Positions 1 through 7,869 of a stretch of 64,000 nt of DNA are shown in pieces. The translations under genes were made by a program, and so were the position numbers. How positions within the stretch are numbered: the first letter of the stretch is position 1; every line of letters begins with the position of its first letter. Below the pieces are notes generated by a model. That model ran no database searches, was not told the DNA's origin, and saw nothing but the letters and a program-made list of their open reading frames with translations. The DNA comes from Lachnospiraceae bacterium (lineage in GTDB: Bacteria; Bacillota; Clostridia; Lachnospirales; Lachnospiraceae): positions 1-64,000 of the forward strand of contig JAEETA010000008.1 of the NCBI GenBank assembly GCA_016286555.1, read 5' to 3'.

Positions 1-46
1 AATCGTAAATGTACGAAGTGCCCGCGATAACAGCCCGGCAACCACA

Positions 47-74
47 AATGAGCCACCTGTAAAGGCGGCTCATT
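47..74 (-). terminator. Stem-loop downstream of the XRE regulator gene
   Basis: Perfect 8-bp arms (AATGAGCC / GGCTCATT) lie 22 bases beyond the stop of the minus-strand XRE gene. On the minus strand only a short T-rich stretch follows the stem, so termination is plausible but not strong. Confidence 0.45.
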
Positions 75-95
75 CACGGATCGCAATATTTTGAT

Positions 96-296
96 TTACT
101 CTGCTTCCTCCCAGAACAGTTCGTCCAGCGTCTTGTTCAGGGCTTTACAGATGGCGATGCAGAGATTGATGGTAGGATTGTAGTCCCCTTTTTCGATGGC
201 ATTGATAGTCTGCCGGGAGACCCCCACCTTGTCCGCCAGCTCCTGCTGGGACATATCGAAAGCGGCCCTGGCGGATTTCAGTTTCAGGTTTTTCAT
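96..296 (-). CDS. Small XRE-family (Cro/YozG-like) transcriptional regulator
   Basis: This 66-residue protein is essentially one helix-turn-helix domain. The recognition motif is visible as SQQELADKVGVSRQTINAIE at about residues 16-35, and the tail (ALNKTLDELFW) is typical of the short YozG-like regulators common in Firmicutes. The ATG has a GGAG four bases upstream. It lies 13 bases after the stop of the membrane-protein gene on the same strand and is probably co-transcribed with it. Pairs of a tiny XRE regulator and a multi-pass membrane protein are frequent in Clostridia. The target promoter is not known; autoregulation of the pair is an inference. Confidence 0.9.
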   Translation of the reverse strand: MKNLKLKSARAAFDMSQQELADKVGVSRQTINAIEKGDYNPTINLCIAICKALNKTLDELFWEEAE

Positions 297-309
297 AGGC
301 TCCGCTTCC

Positions 310-1326
310 TCATTCTTCTTCTTTCTTATCCAGGGCTGTCTTCACGAAATACAGGATCAGGAGATACACCATGAAGATCGCGCAGATCAGATTCCCCACT
401 TCGCTGACCCGGATGATGCCATCTGCAGTGATCTCTCCCCTCACCAGGTTAGTGATCCCGATGAAGAGGTTACTGACAGCGATGAGCCCGAAGGCGATGA
501 CCCAGGTCCGCTTGCTCTCGTTCAACTTAAAGTAAGCGTCCTTCCACAGTGCATAGGAACCCATCACCGCAGCTCCCAGCACCGTTCCCGCAAACAGAAG
601 GACAGCGGGACTGATCAGGGGGAACAGTTCCAGATCCGCCACCACAGCAGCCAGCATGGAATAGACCAGCATGGTATAGAACGCATACTTGGTAGCCTTC
701 CCCTGCATGGCGATCTGACGCTCGTCATATTTTGACACGGCTGTCGTATCTTTCTTTGCAAGTGCTGCAACCAGAGCAATAAGCAGGATGCCGAATACGA
801 TGCCGCAGAGGATACCGATCATGTAACCCGCGCGGTAGGAAGGATTCGCCTCCACCGTATAGGTCATATCCCAGGTACCGTCTTTCACGAAAGAATCGTC
901 GAAGTCTCCGATCTCCTCCTCCGGAAAATGGGTCCTGCAATACTCGGCATAGGAGTCATAATCCGCAAGAAACTCGTATTCACAGGTATAAGATCCTGCC
1001 TCCAGGTCCATCTCCACGGAATCTGCCGTGAGTTCCACGCCGGTGACGGAAAAGATCTCTTCCCCGGCTGCATCGATGATGCGAAGGGCCGTGACAAATC
1101 CGGGATCGATCCCCAGCCACCACTCGGCATGGAGGGTATAATGGCCGGATTTCCCGATGTTAAGTCCCGCCCGGTTGGATGCGGGTTCGGGTTTGCCATC
1201 CTGCACCGTTACCATGGCATTCAGTTTGGTACTGTAATGATTGTTCGGAACGATCGCCATCATCACACAGCCCAGAGTGATCATACAGATCAGGATGATG
1301 ATGATACTTTTTGCTTTTTTACTCAT
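310..1326 (-). CDS. Multi-pass membrane protein with extracytoplasmic N-terminal domain
   Basis: The 338-residue protein has one transmembrane helix at about residues 7-27 and a soluble, probably external domain at about 28-165. Four to five further helices follow between about 167 and 330, and it ends in a charged DKKEEE tail. The ATG is preceded by AAAGGAGC at good spacing. It is first in a two-gene unit with the small XRE regulator. No enzymatic motif is recognised. The C-terminal membrane half resembles the membrane partners often encoded beside YozG-like regulators. The function is unknown; a sensing or envelope role is only inferred from topology. Confidence 0.75.
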   Translation of the reverse strand: MSKKAKSIIIILICMITLGCVMMAIVPNNHYSTKLNAMVTVQDGKPEPASNRAGLNIGKSGHYTLHAEWWLGIDPGFVTALRIIDAAGEEIFSVTGVELTADSVEMDLEAGSYTCEYEFLADYDSYAEYCRTHFPEEEIGDFDDSFVKDGTWDMTYTVEANPSYRAGYMIGILCGIVFGILLIALVAALAKKDTTAVSKYDERQIAMQGKATKYAFYTMLVYSMLAAVVADLELFPLISPAVLLFAGTVLGAAVMGSYALWKDAYFKLNESKRTWVIAFGLIAVSNLFIGITNLVRGEITADGIIRVSEVGNLICAIFMVYLLILYFVKTALDKKEEE

Positions 1327-1344
1327 ATGCTTGCTCCTTTGGGC

Positions 1345-1370
1345 AGCGCCCCTCCAGATTTCGGGGCGCT
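1345..1370. repeat. GC-rich stem-loop between the CPBP and membrane-protein genes
   Basis: Perfect 8-bp arms AGCGCCCC / GGGGCGCT enclose a 10-base loop in the 82-base gap between two minus-strand genes. No T-run follows on either strand, so it may be an mRNA-stabilising or partial-termination structure rather than a full terminator. Confidence 0.45.
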
Positions 1371-1408
1371 TTGAACCAAGGCCCCGTCCGATATGGAAGA
1401 AGCCGACG

Positions 1409-2347
1409 TCAGAATTCGTTCTCGGAAGAAACAGGTACTGCTACGGGATCAGCCACGAGAGTCTCAGCGGGAACGGTAGCCGCACGATTCAGGGAAAGCA
1501 GGTTGAAACGTACCCCCACAAATGCCGCAACCGCACCGCAGACCACAAAGAGTGCCACGCTTAAGATCAGCTGGTCCACGTCTCCGGGGATCAGGAATGC
1601 CAGGCCGTTGTTGATGATGTGGCACAGGAAGCAGGGGATCACGGACTTGTACCGGTAACCGATGTACCCCCAGAAAGCTCCCATGGGCAGCACATACAGT
1701 CCCTGGATGATGTTCATGTGGAAAACGCCGAAGAGCACAGCGCTGATGATCATCACACCGATGGCACCGAAGACCCGCTCACTGCGGCGAAGGATGATCC
1801 CGCGGACTGCCAGTTCCTCACAGATGGGTGCCAGGATGACACCGGTGAGCATGCCGATGATCTCGTTGCCACCCAGCGCACTCTGCAGGGACTCGCTCAG
1901 CTTTGCTGCCGCATCCGGGAACAGGCCTGCTGCCAGCATCTGCAGCAGGGAAGCCAGGCCCCAGGCGGAAAGGACACCGGCAATGATGAATACAAAATCG
2001 GGAGCGCCGCCAACCTTCTGCAGGAAAGGCTTGTAGATGCCCTTCGCCTTGTCCGGCTTCACATAACCGCTGTTGTACCAGATCAGCAGTACGACGATGC
2101 AGACGATCTCAGCGGCAAACTGCAGCCAGGTCAGGAGTCCCGCGTCCGAAACCATCTCGGTATAGAGCTGCATGAACAGCTCCTGGTCGCCGCCGGCCTT
2201 CATAAAAAGGGAAATGCTGGCGGGAATGGCGCCGATGGCGGAAACGGCTCCCTGGATCAGGATCACTGCCAGGACCACCCACAGGCAAAAGAATACGGTG
2301 CCGACTTTGCCGGGCTTTTTTGCGGTTGCTTGTACTTGGTTTTCCAT
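1409..2347 (-). CDS. CPBP (Abi/CAAX-type) intramembrane metalloprotease
   Basis: This 312-residue multi-pass membrane protein carries the three CPBP signatures. These are E177-E178 followed by R182 (EELAVRG), a histidine in FGVFH (H210), and HIINN (H243 with N247). In the family these residues form the metal site of a membrane-embedded protease related to Rce1. Bacterial members act in bacteriocin self-immunity, membrane-protein processing or signalling. The ATG at 2347 has GGAGGAAG upstream. It appears monocistronic, with its own strong promoter at 2424-2452. The substrate cannot be told from sequence. Confidence 0.9.
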   Translation of the reverse strand: MENQVQATAKKPGKVGTVFFCLWVVLAVILIQGAVSAIGAIPASISLFMKAGGDQELFMQLYTEMVSDAGLLTWLQFAAEIVCIVVLLIWYNSGYVKPDKAKGIYKPFLQKVGGAPDFVFIIAGVLSAWGLASLLQMLAAGLFPDAAAKLSESLQSALGGNEIIGMLTGVILAPICEELAVRGIILRRSERVFGAIGVMIISAVLFGVFHMNIIQGLYVLPMGAFWGYIGYRYKSVIPCFLCHIINNGLAFLIPGDVDQLILSVALFVVCGAVAAFVGVRFNLLSLNRAATVPAETLVADPVAVPVSSENEF

Positions 2348-2423
2348 AAATCTTCCTCCGAATATTGAAAATGTGTTGACGGAAACGATAAAACATTTTC
2401 GCGAAATGGTTTGTTGTGATCAT

Positions 2424-2452
2424 AAGATATCATCCATGCGACATAATGTCAA
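2424..2452 (-). promoter_or_regulatory. Sigma-A promoter of the CPBP gene with overlapping palindrome
   Basis: On the minus strand a TTGACA -35 (2447-2452) and a TATCTT -10 (2424-2429) are separated by exactly 17 bases. The perfect palindrome GACAT-A-ATGTC (2440-2450) overlaps the -35 hexamer, as expected of a repressor operator. The repressor is unknown. Confidence 0.65.
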
Positions 2453-2597
2453 GTATGTTTTACATTTTGTCGTTCATATTTTTTACAACGGGAGAAAAAC
2501 GCAGACTGGGATGGGATTTTCCACGAAATTACGTATAATGAAGATGATGCCCGGAAAAACTATTCAAAAGAAACAAGGCATCCTACAGGGAGGAATC

Positions 2598-4988
2598 ATG
2601 AACTCTCAGGATAATACAAAGAAAAAGCACATTCTCTTCTATAAAGAACCCGCAAAGGACTTCAACGAGGCCCTGCCCATCGGAAACGGGCGCATGGGAG
2701 CCATGGTCTACGGAAGGCCGGATACGGAACTTCTGCAGCTGAACGAAGACTCTATTTGGTCCGGAGGACCCAGACATCGGGTGAATCCCAATGCAAAAGA
2801 AGGAATGAAAAAGGTGCGGGAGCGCCTGCTGGCAGGGGACATTCCCGGGGCGGAGGCCCTGGTCTTCGACTGCATGCAGGGAATCCCGGAAAACTCCCGC
2901 CATTACATGCCTCTGGGAAATCTCACCATTCGGGAAGCCTTCCCGGATCCTGCGAAGGCTGCGGACACCTCCTTCGGCGATAAGCGCCAGGCGACGCCGG
3001 TGGACGTACCCTCGGAAAAAAATGAGATTCCCTCTTTCGAAGACTATTCCAGAACCCTGAATCTGGAAAACGCCATTACCACCACCACCTTTACCTGTAA
3101 GGGGATTCAATATGAACGGAAGGCCTTTGTTTCCGCTCCTGATCGGGCCATTATGGTCCGGTTCCGGGCATCAGCCCCCGGAAGCCTCTACCTCTCCTGC
3201 TCTCTGGACGGGCGGGACGATTACTACGACGATAACCGGCCGGACACGGATCACTCCATCCTCTTTACCGGCGGCAGCGGCGGCACGGATGGAATCCGGT
3301 TCGCGGCCATCCTCAGCGGCGCGCAGTGGGGCGGCTCCTTAAAAACCTCCGGCAGAGAGCTTAGAATCGAGGGGGCGGATGAAGCTCTGCTCTGGATCAC
3401 GGCACGGACCTCTTTCTACAGCAAGGACTATTTGGAGGCAGCAAAAACGGATTCGGAAAGACTGCAAAGCAGGTTCACGGGTTGCAAAGACGGCGCCGCA
3501 TTTTCCGCAGCGGTAGAATTCATAGAATCCGCTCATATCAAGGATTACAGACAGTTTTTTGACAGAGTGTCATTTACCCTTGAGAGCCTTTCAGACGAAA
3601 AAAACGGCCCCGAAAACCTCCCTACGAACGAGAGGCTTGCACGCCTTTCCCGGGATCCGAAGGCCTCCGACAATGACCTCATGGAACTCTACTTCCACTT
3701 CGGAAGATACCTGATGATCTCCGGCAGTCGCCCCGGCTCCCAGCCCCTGAATCTCCAGGGCATCTGGAACGCGGACATGTGGCCCGCCTGGGGCAGCCGC
3801 TACACTGTGAACATCAACGCCGAGATGAATTACTGGCCTGCGGAAAGCTGCAACCTGTCCGAGTGCCATGAGCCCTTCTTTGATCTGCTGGAACGGATCT
3901 GCGAAAACGGCCGGAAAACGGCGAAGGAAATGTATGGTGCGAAGGGCGGCTATGTGTGCCACCATAACACGGACATCTGGGGAGACACCGCGCCCCAGGA
4001 TCTGTGGATGCCCGCCACCATCTGGCCCATGGGCGGCGCCTGGGCTGCGCTTCATGTCTTTGAGCATTACGAATACACCGGAGATCTGGAATTTCTCCGG
4101 GAAAAATATCATCTCCTGCGGGAGGCGGCGGAATTTTTCACGGATTATCTCTTTGAGGATGCCAAGGGTCGCCTGGTAACAGGTCCTTCCGTTTCTCCGG
4201 AAAATACCTACTGCACGGATGCAGGACTCCGGGGCTGTCTGTGTATCGGACCCTCCATGGATTCTCAGATCCTGACCTGCCTCTTCCGGGATGTGATCAA
4301 AGCTGCAAATCTCCTGAACGAAGATCTCGCATTTGCCGGGCAGCTGGAAAAGATGCTGGAGAAGCTCCCTCGCCCCGAGATCGGAAAATACGGTCAGATC
4401 AAGGAATGGGCCGAAGATTACGACGAGGTGGAGATCGGACACCGCCACATTTCCCAGCTCTTTGCCCTGTATCCGGCAGACCTCATCACCCCCGCCCACA
4501 CGCCGGAACTGGCTAAGGGGGCCAGAGCCACCATGGAACGACGCCTTTCCCACGGTGGCGGGCATACAGGCTGGAGCAGAGCCTGGATCGCCAATATGTG
4601 GGCAAGACTCCACGACGGAGAGGCCCTGTACCAAAATCTCCGGCAGCTCCTGGCAGGCTCTACGAATCCGAACCTTTTCGACAATCACCCGCCTTTCCAG
4701 ATCGACGGAAATTTCGGCGGCATCGCAGCCTTTGCGGAAAGTTTCCTGCAATGCACAGACGGCGAGATCACACTGATCCCCGCCCTGCCTGAGGAATGGT
4801 CCGCAGGACAGATCACAGGTCTGAAGGGCAAGGGTGGTCTGACCATCGACCTCGCATGGGAGAACGGAAAGCTAACCTCCGCCGTCATTGATTCCGTCTG
4901 GGAGCAAAAGATCTCCCTGCGGATCGGCCCCACCGGGCCTGCCCGGACCGTATTTTTACGGGAGGGAAGAAACGAGATCCCTGTTTGA
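2598..4988 (+). CDS. Glycoside hydrolase family 95 (alpha-L-fucosidase / alpha-L-galactosidase)
   Basis: The 796-residue protein spans a full GH95: an N-terminal beta domain (KEPAKDFNEALPIGNGRMGAM), the (alpha/alpha)6 barrel and a C-terminal beta domain. Family hallmarks are NINAEMNYWP near residue 405, SVSPENTY near 535 with the expected acid Glu, HTGWSRAW near 660, and HPPFQIDGNFGG near 697 with the catalytic Asp. GH95 enzymes hydrolyse terminal alpha-1,2-fucosyl (or galactosyl) residues with inversion. No signal peptide is seen, so it probably acts on imported oligosaccharides. The reading frame is open 142 codons further upstream, but ACAGGGAGG sits just before the ATG at 2598, and the extension shows no family similarity. 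A TATAAT lies at 2534-2539. Confidence 0.93.
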   Translation: MNSQDNTKKKHILFYKEPAKDFNEALPIGNGRMGAMVYGRPDTELLQLNEDSIWSGGPRHRVNPNAKEGMKKVRERLLAGDIPGAEALVFDCMQGIPENSRHYMPLGNLTIREAFPDPAKAADTSFGDKRQATPVDVPSEKNEIPSFEDYSRTLNLENAITTTTFTCKGIQYERKAFVSAPDRAIMVRFRASAPGSLYLSCSLDGRDDYYDDNRPDTDHSILFTGGSGGTDGIRFAAILSGAQWGGSLKTSGRELRIEGADEALLWITARTSFYSKDYLEAAKTDSERLQSRFTGCKDGAAFSAAVEFIESAHIKDYRQFFDRVSFTLESLSDEKNGPENLPTNERLARLSRDPKASDNDLMELYFHFGRYLMISGSRPGSQPLNLQGIWNADMWPAWGSRYTVNINAEMNYWPAESCNLSECHEPFFDLLERICENGRKTAKEMYGAKGGYVCHHNTDIWGDTAPQDLWMPATIWPMGGAWAALHVFEHYEYTGDLEFLREKYHLLREAAEFFTDYLFEDAKGRLVTGPSVSPENTYCTDAGLRGCLCIGPSMDSQILTCLFRDVIKAANLLNEDLAFAGQLEKMLEKLPRPEIGKYGQIKEWAEDYDEVEIGHRHISQLFALYPADLITPAHTPELAKGARATMERRLSHGGGHTGWSRAWIANMWARLHDGEALYQNLRQLLAGSTNPNLFDNHPPFQIDGNFGGIAAFAESFLQCTDGEITLIPALPEEWSAGQITGLKGKGGLTIDLAWENGKLTSAVIDSVWEQKISLRIGPTGPARTVFLREGRNEIPV

Positions 4989-5026
4989 CGCGAGGGCACA
5001 GCAACCGATCACCGGGCCTGCGCCAC

Positions 5027-5069
5027 AAAAAAACATCCGCCCCTTCCACCGCGAAGGGACGGATGTTTT
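5027..5069. terminator. Bidirectional intrinsic terminator
   Basis: The stem AAAACATCCG / CGGATGTTTT extends inward with CCCTTC / GAAGGG and is flanked by A and T runs. It therefore reads as a terminator for both the GH95 gene and the convergent LytTR/LiaF-like unit. Confidence 0.85.
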
Positions 5070-5101
5070 CAGTTATTCTGTCACTGCAGGATCCCGGATC
5101 A

Positions 5102-5863
5102 TCAGATGCGGGTGATCTGCAGGTTACCGAAGGAAACGTTGCCGTCGATGACGCAGACCACCGGGTCCTGATCATCGGGTGCATAGCGATTGTCATCCTC
5201 GCAGTCTCCCAGAGCGACGGAAACCTTATTCTCCAGCTTCCAGCTTCTGGGGATGTAGATGCACAGCTCGCCGAAGGATACGCGGGCATTGATATGAACC
5301 GTGCCGGAAGGAACCGCTACATCATCGAAGAAAACGGACAGGGATCCAAAGCTGCACTGCAGATCGGAAGTGGAGAGGTTCTTGCTGCGGACATATCTGG
5401 TAGCGGAGCCGAAGCGCTCCATGTACATGATGTAGCCGCTCTGCTCGTCGGAATCAACGGTGGAAACCTCTGCACAATGATTGTACTTCACATCATCGGA
5501 ATTCACGGTGATGTCGAATCCCTTGTGATGATGTCCTCCATGCTTCGGGAAGAGATTCTCGAAGGCAACGGTGAGGAGCAGTGCCACGATGAGCACCACC
5601 CAGGGAGTCAGCTGTGTGATCCCCAGTGCCTCATCAAAGATGATGCACAAGATGGCGATGGGGAAGAAAATGCCACCCCAGTTCAGCTCTACGATATTGT
5701 TGATGATGGCGAATATCATGATGATCGCCAGGAAGAGTCCCCAGGTACTGACCCCTGCCAGTGCCAGAGGGAGATTCCACACATCCAGCTTCCAGAGGAC
5801 CAGTGCCACAGCAAACAGGATCAGCAAAATGCCTGTAAACGTATTTCCAAATCTTTTTCTCAT
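5102..5863 (-). CDS. LiaF-like membrane protein (cell-wall stress response family)
   Basis: This 253-residue protein has four hydrophobic segments in its first 105 residues, starting TGILLILFAVALVLWKLDVW. A His-rich linker and a soluble beta-rich domain follow (YVRSKNLSTSDLQCSFGSL, VHINARVSFGELCIYIPRSW). The repeated aromatic/Gly-Asn turns (SFGELCIYIP, VSFGNLQI) match the LiaF/DUF2154 C-terminal domain, which in LiaFSR systems restrains envelope-stress signalling. The gene follows the LytTR regulator by 12 bases and is surely co-transcribed. No LiaS-type kinase is encoded nearby, so it may partner the LytTR protein directly; that is inference. Confidence 0.8.
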   Translation of the reverse strand: MRKRFGNTFTGILLILFAVALVLWKLDVWNLPLALAGVSTWGLFLAIIMIFAIINNIVELNWGGIFFPIAILCIIFDEALGITQLTPWVVLIVALLLTVAFENLFPKHGGHHHKGFDITVNSDDVKYNHCAEVSTVDSDEQSGYIMYMERFGSATRYVRSKNLSTSDLQCSFGSLSVFFDDVAVPSGTVHINARVSFGELCIYIPRSWKLENKVSVALGDCEDDNRYAPDDQDPVVCVIDGNVSFGNLQITRI

Positions 5864-5875
5864 AATCTTTCTCCT

Positions 5876-6331
5876 TTATGGTGTGAGGCTTTCTTTCAAA
5901 GCCTTGTAATAATTCCGTGAACAATACACAATCTTGTAAGTCCCATGGAACTCGATCTTGCTGGCTCCGGTGAGATTCTTGGTGATGGAATACACCTTGC
6001 GCGTGTTGAGGATGGAGGACTTCGATACCCGCATAAAGTAGGTGGGGAGTTTTTCCTCCAGCTCGTAAAGCTTGTACCTGACTTCGAACTCTTCGGTTTC
6101 GGTGTGGGCCCTTATGACACCGCCGTCGGTTTCAAAGAAAAGGATGTCGCTTACAGGAAGGAAGTACTCCGCATCCTGCTTGTAGAAGGTGATCTGCCCG
6201 TGGGGCGCTCCCGCTTCGGAAATGAGCTTCTGGAGTCCCATCACTGTGGCATCCACCTCGGGGCACTTGATCGTCACCTCGCACTCGGATGCATTCGGAT
6301 CGATTTCAATTTTGACTCGTATGTTCTTCAT
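5876..6331 (-). CDS. LytTR-domain DNA-binding regulator
   Basis: The 151-residue protein has an N-terminal half of about 50 residues with no receiver-domain signature. A LytTR domain follows (about 52-148): FLPVSDILFFETDGGVIRAHTE, a YELEEKLP helix, and FMRVSKSSILNTRKV. LytTR proteins bind imperfect direct repeats through beta strands. With no phosphoacceptor domain it may be constitutively competent, or governed by the co-transcribed LiaF-like membrane protein, as seen for other LytTR/membrane-inhibitor pairs. Two 21-bp-phased direct repeats lie directly upstream and probably mediate autoregulation. Confidence 0.9.
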   Translation of the reverse strand: MKNIRVKIEIDPNASECEVTIKCPEVDATVMGLQKLISEAGAPHGQITFYKQDAEYFLPVSDILFFETDGGVIRAHTETEEFEVRYKLYELEEKLPTYFMRVSKSSILNTRKVYSITKNLTGASKIEFHGTYKIVYCSRNYYKALKESLTP

Positions 6332-6375
6332 GGTTGTATCATAGCACCTATTTCGGCGAAAAAAAGGGGTTTTCG

Positions 6376-6410
6376 GTAAGAGGTAAGGAATCGGGGGTGA
6401 GAGGTAAGAA
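6376..6410 (-). promoter_or_regulatory. Phased direct repeat upstream of the LytTR gene (probable operator)
   Basis: On the plus strand GTAAGAGGTAAGGAA (6376-6390) and GTGAGAGGTAAGAA (6397-6410) begin exactly 21 bases apart, i.e. two helical turns. This is the geometry used by LytTR dimers. The site lies 45-80 bases upstream of the LytTR start codon. Confidence 0.55.
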
Positions 6411-6432
6411 ATCCCCCTTCAAGTGTAAAGAC

Positions 6433-6454
6433 CGGGGTGCGAAAACGCTCCCCG
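6433..6454 (-). terminator. Stem-loop at the end of the MoxR/VWA operon
   Basis: The arms CGGGGTGCG / CGCTCCCCG enclose AAAA, 22 bases past the stop of the last operon gene. The following minus-strand sequence is only weakly T-rich. Confidence 0.45.
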
Positions 6455-6475
6455 CCCTTCTGAAATCATGTCCTA

Positions 6476-6856
6476 CTACCCGATGATCCGGTCCGTGCCG
6501 GTATCATCCGAATACTCTTTCAAAACGTTATCCGGATCCCGCCGCAGCCGCAACATGGTCTCTGCTGCCAGAACCCCCATGGCCGCAGGATTGCGCTTTG
6601 TCAGATCCGTGTCCCGATCCAGAAAAGCCCTGAAGTGATCGATCTGCCAGATCAGGACATCCACCATGGTCATCCCTGCCACATTTACCTTGCACAGAAA
6701 GTCCCGGTGCTCCAGGTAGTAGGTCAGCTCTTCCGCAATGTCCGGATGTTCCTCCAGTCCGTCCAGCAAAGCAGCTTTTCTCTCTGTGGAAAATCCTGCT
6801 TCCTCGCAGATCTTCTCCACTGTTTTTCTGTCATCCGAAATAAAAATATCACTCAT
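6476..6856 (-). CDS. Unknown small acidic protein, last gene of the MoxR/VWA module
   Basis: This 126-residue, mostly helical and acidic protein has no recognised family. An in-frame start 20 codons upstream exists, but AGGGAGTGATAGG directly precedes the ATG at 6856, so the shorter form is chosen. It lies 74 bases after the leucine-rich-repeat gene on the same strand, with a stem-loop after it, so it is probably the distal member of the operon. A supporting or regulatory role within that module is only inferred from position. Confidence 0.6.
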   Translation of the reverse strand: MSDIFISDDRKTVEKICEEAGFSTERKAALLDGLEEHPDIAEELTYYLEHRDFLCKVNVAGMTMVDVLIWQIDHFRAFLDRDTDLTKRNPAAMGVLAAETMLRLRRDPDNVLKEYSDDTGTDRIIG

Positions 6857-6930
6857 CCTATCACTCCCTGTCATAAAACCCGGGGCACGCAGTCGTGATT
6901 CACAGACCCGGCACACATCCCCGGACCTCT

Positions 6931-7851
6931 TTATAAGAACAGATCATCAAAAGCATCTCCGCCGTTGCCGTTTCCGCGCTTTGCGGCCTCCCCGATCAGA
7001 TACGCTCTGGCCTGTACCCTGGTGGAGTTCAGAGACCGGATCATCTCATCCATCACTCCGGCATCGGGATCCACGATATCCAGATACATCCCGAAATACT
7101 CCGGGTCCCCCTCCAGATCCTCCGTCAGAGTCTGCCATGCATAGGGTCTCGCGCTTCCAAAGCTTCTGGCGGAGAGATAATCGCCGATCTTCTTCCGCGT
7201 CACTTCGGACAAATGAGAAGCATATTTGAGACGCTTGAAGCAGATCAGGCACTTATTGCGGGCTGCATGCCGCACATACTCTTCCGTCTCTCCCGGCATC
7301 TCACCGTCCACCATTCCCACACCGTCGTAGGAAATATCTTCCTCGCCGCACAGCGCCACCCGGGAGCTTCCTTCCGCATCGTCCGTGGCCAGAACGGAGA
7401 GCAGATAAAGATCCCACTTCTCGTACCAGCCGACGCTGCCCACATCATCCGCCCGCAGCAGGTGATCGTTCTCCAGCAGATTGGCGCAGAGAGCCAGGAG
7501 ATGCACCGTATCTTCATCCATTCCCGCAAATCGAATGGAGGAGAGACTGTCACATCCCTTGAAGGCACCCTTCCCCAGGATCCCGGGGGCAAAGGCTCCT
7601 TCCAGACGCACGTTCTTCAGGTTGCTGCACTTGGAAAAAGCCCACTCATCCAACAGACGGATCCCTGCAGGGAGAAAGACCTTTTTCAATCCCTTGCAGG
7701 AAAGGAAGGCCTTCCGATCTATGACAGTGATGTCACAGTTCCCCGTCAGATCCAGTACCGGGTCACTGCCTTCATATCCCCGGATCACCCGGCCGCCGTC
7801 GCTATGCAGTTCACTTTGCAGCGTAAATCCGCCGCATCTGATCTCTTCCAT
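6931..7851 (-). CDS. Leucine-rich-repeat (BspA/LRR_5-like) cytoplasmic protein
   Basis: The 306-residue protein has an N-terminal block (about residues 35-110) of BspA-type repeats. Examples are IDRKAFLSCKGLKKVFLP, LDEWAFSKCSNLKNVRL and LGKGAFKGCDSLSSIRF. A helical C-terminal half with no assignable family follows. There is no signal peptide or anchor, unlike the surface BspA proteins, so it is predicted cytosolic. It starts 18 bases after the MoxR ATPase, with only a weak ribosome binding site, which suggests translational coupling. As a likely protein-interaction module it may be the client or adaptor of the MoxR/VWA pair. Confidence 0.8.
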   Translation of the reverse strand: MEEIRCGGFTLQSELHSDGGRVIRGYEGSDPVLDLTGNCDITVIDRKAFLSCKGLKKVFLPAGIRLLDEWAFSKCSNLKNVRLEGAFAPGILGKGAFKGCDSLSSIRFAGMDEDTVHLLALCANLLENDHLLRADDVGSVGWYEKWDLYLLSVLATDDAEGSSRVALCGEEDISYDGVGMVDGEMPGETEEYVRHAARNKCLICFKRLKYASHLSEVTRKKIGDYLSARSFGSARPYAWQTLTEDLEGDPEYFGMYLDIVDPDAGVMDEMIRSLNSTRVQARAYLIGEAAKRGNGNGGDAFDDLFL

Positions 7852-7869
7852 AGATGATTCCGATTATCT

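Noticed and set aside
2172..2597. N-terminal extension of the GH95 protein by 142 codons.
   Set aside because: It overlaps the CPBP gene antisense and contains no signal peptide or family similarity. The ATG at 2598 has its own ribosome site.
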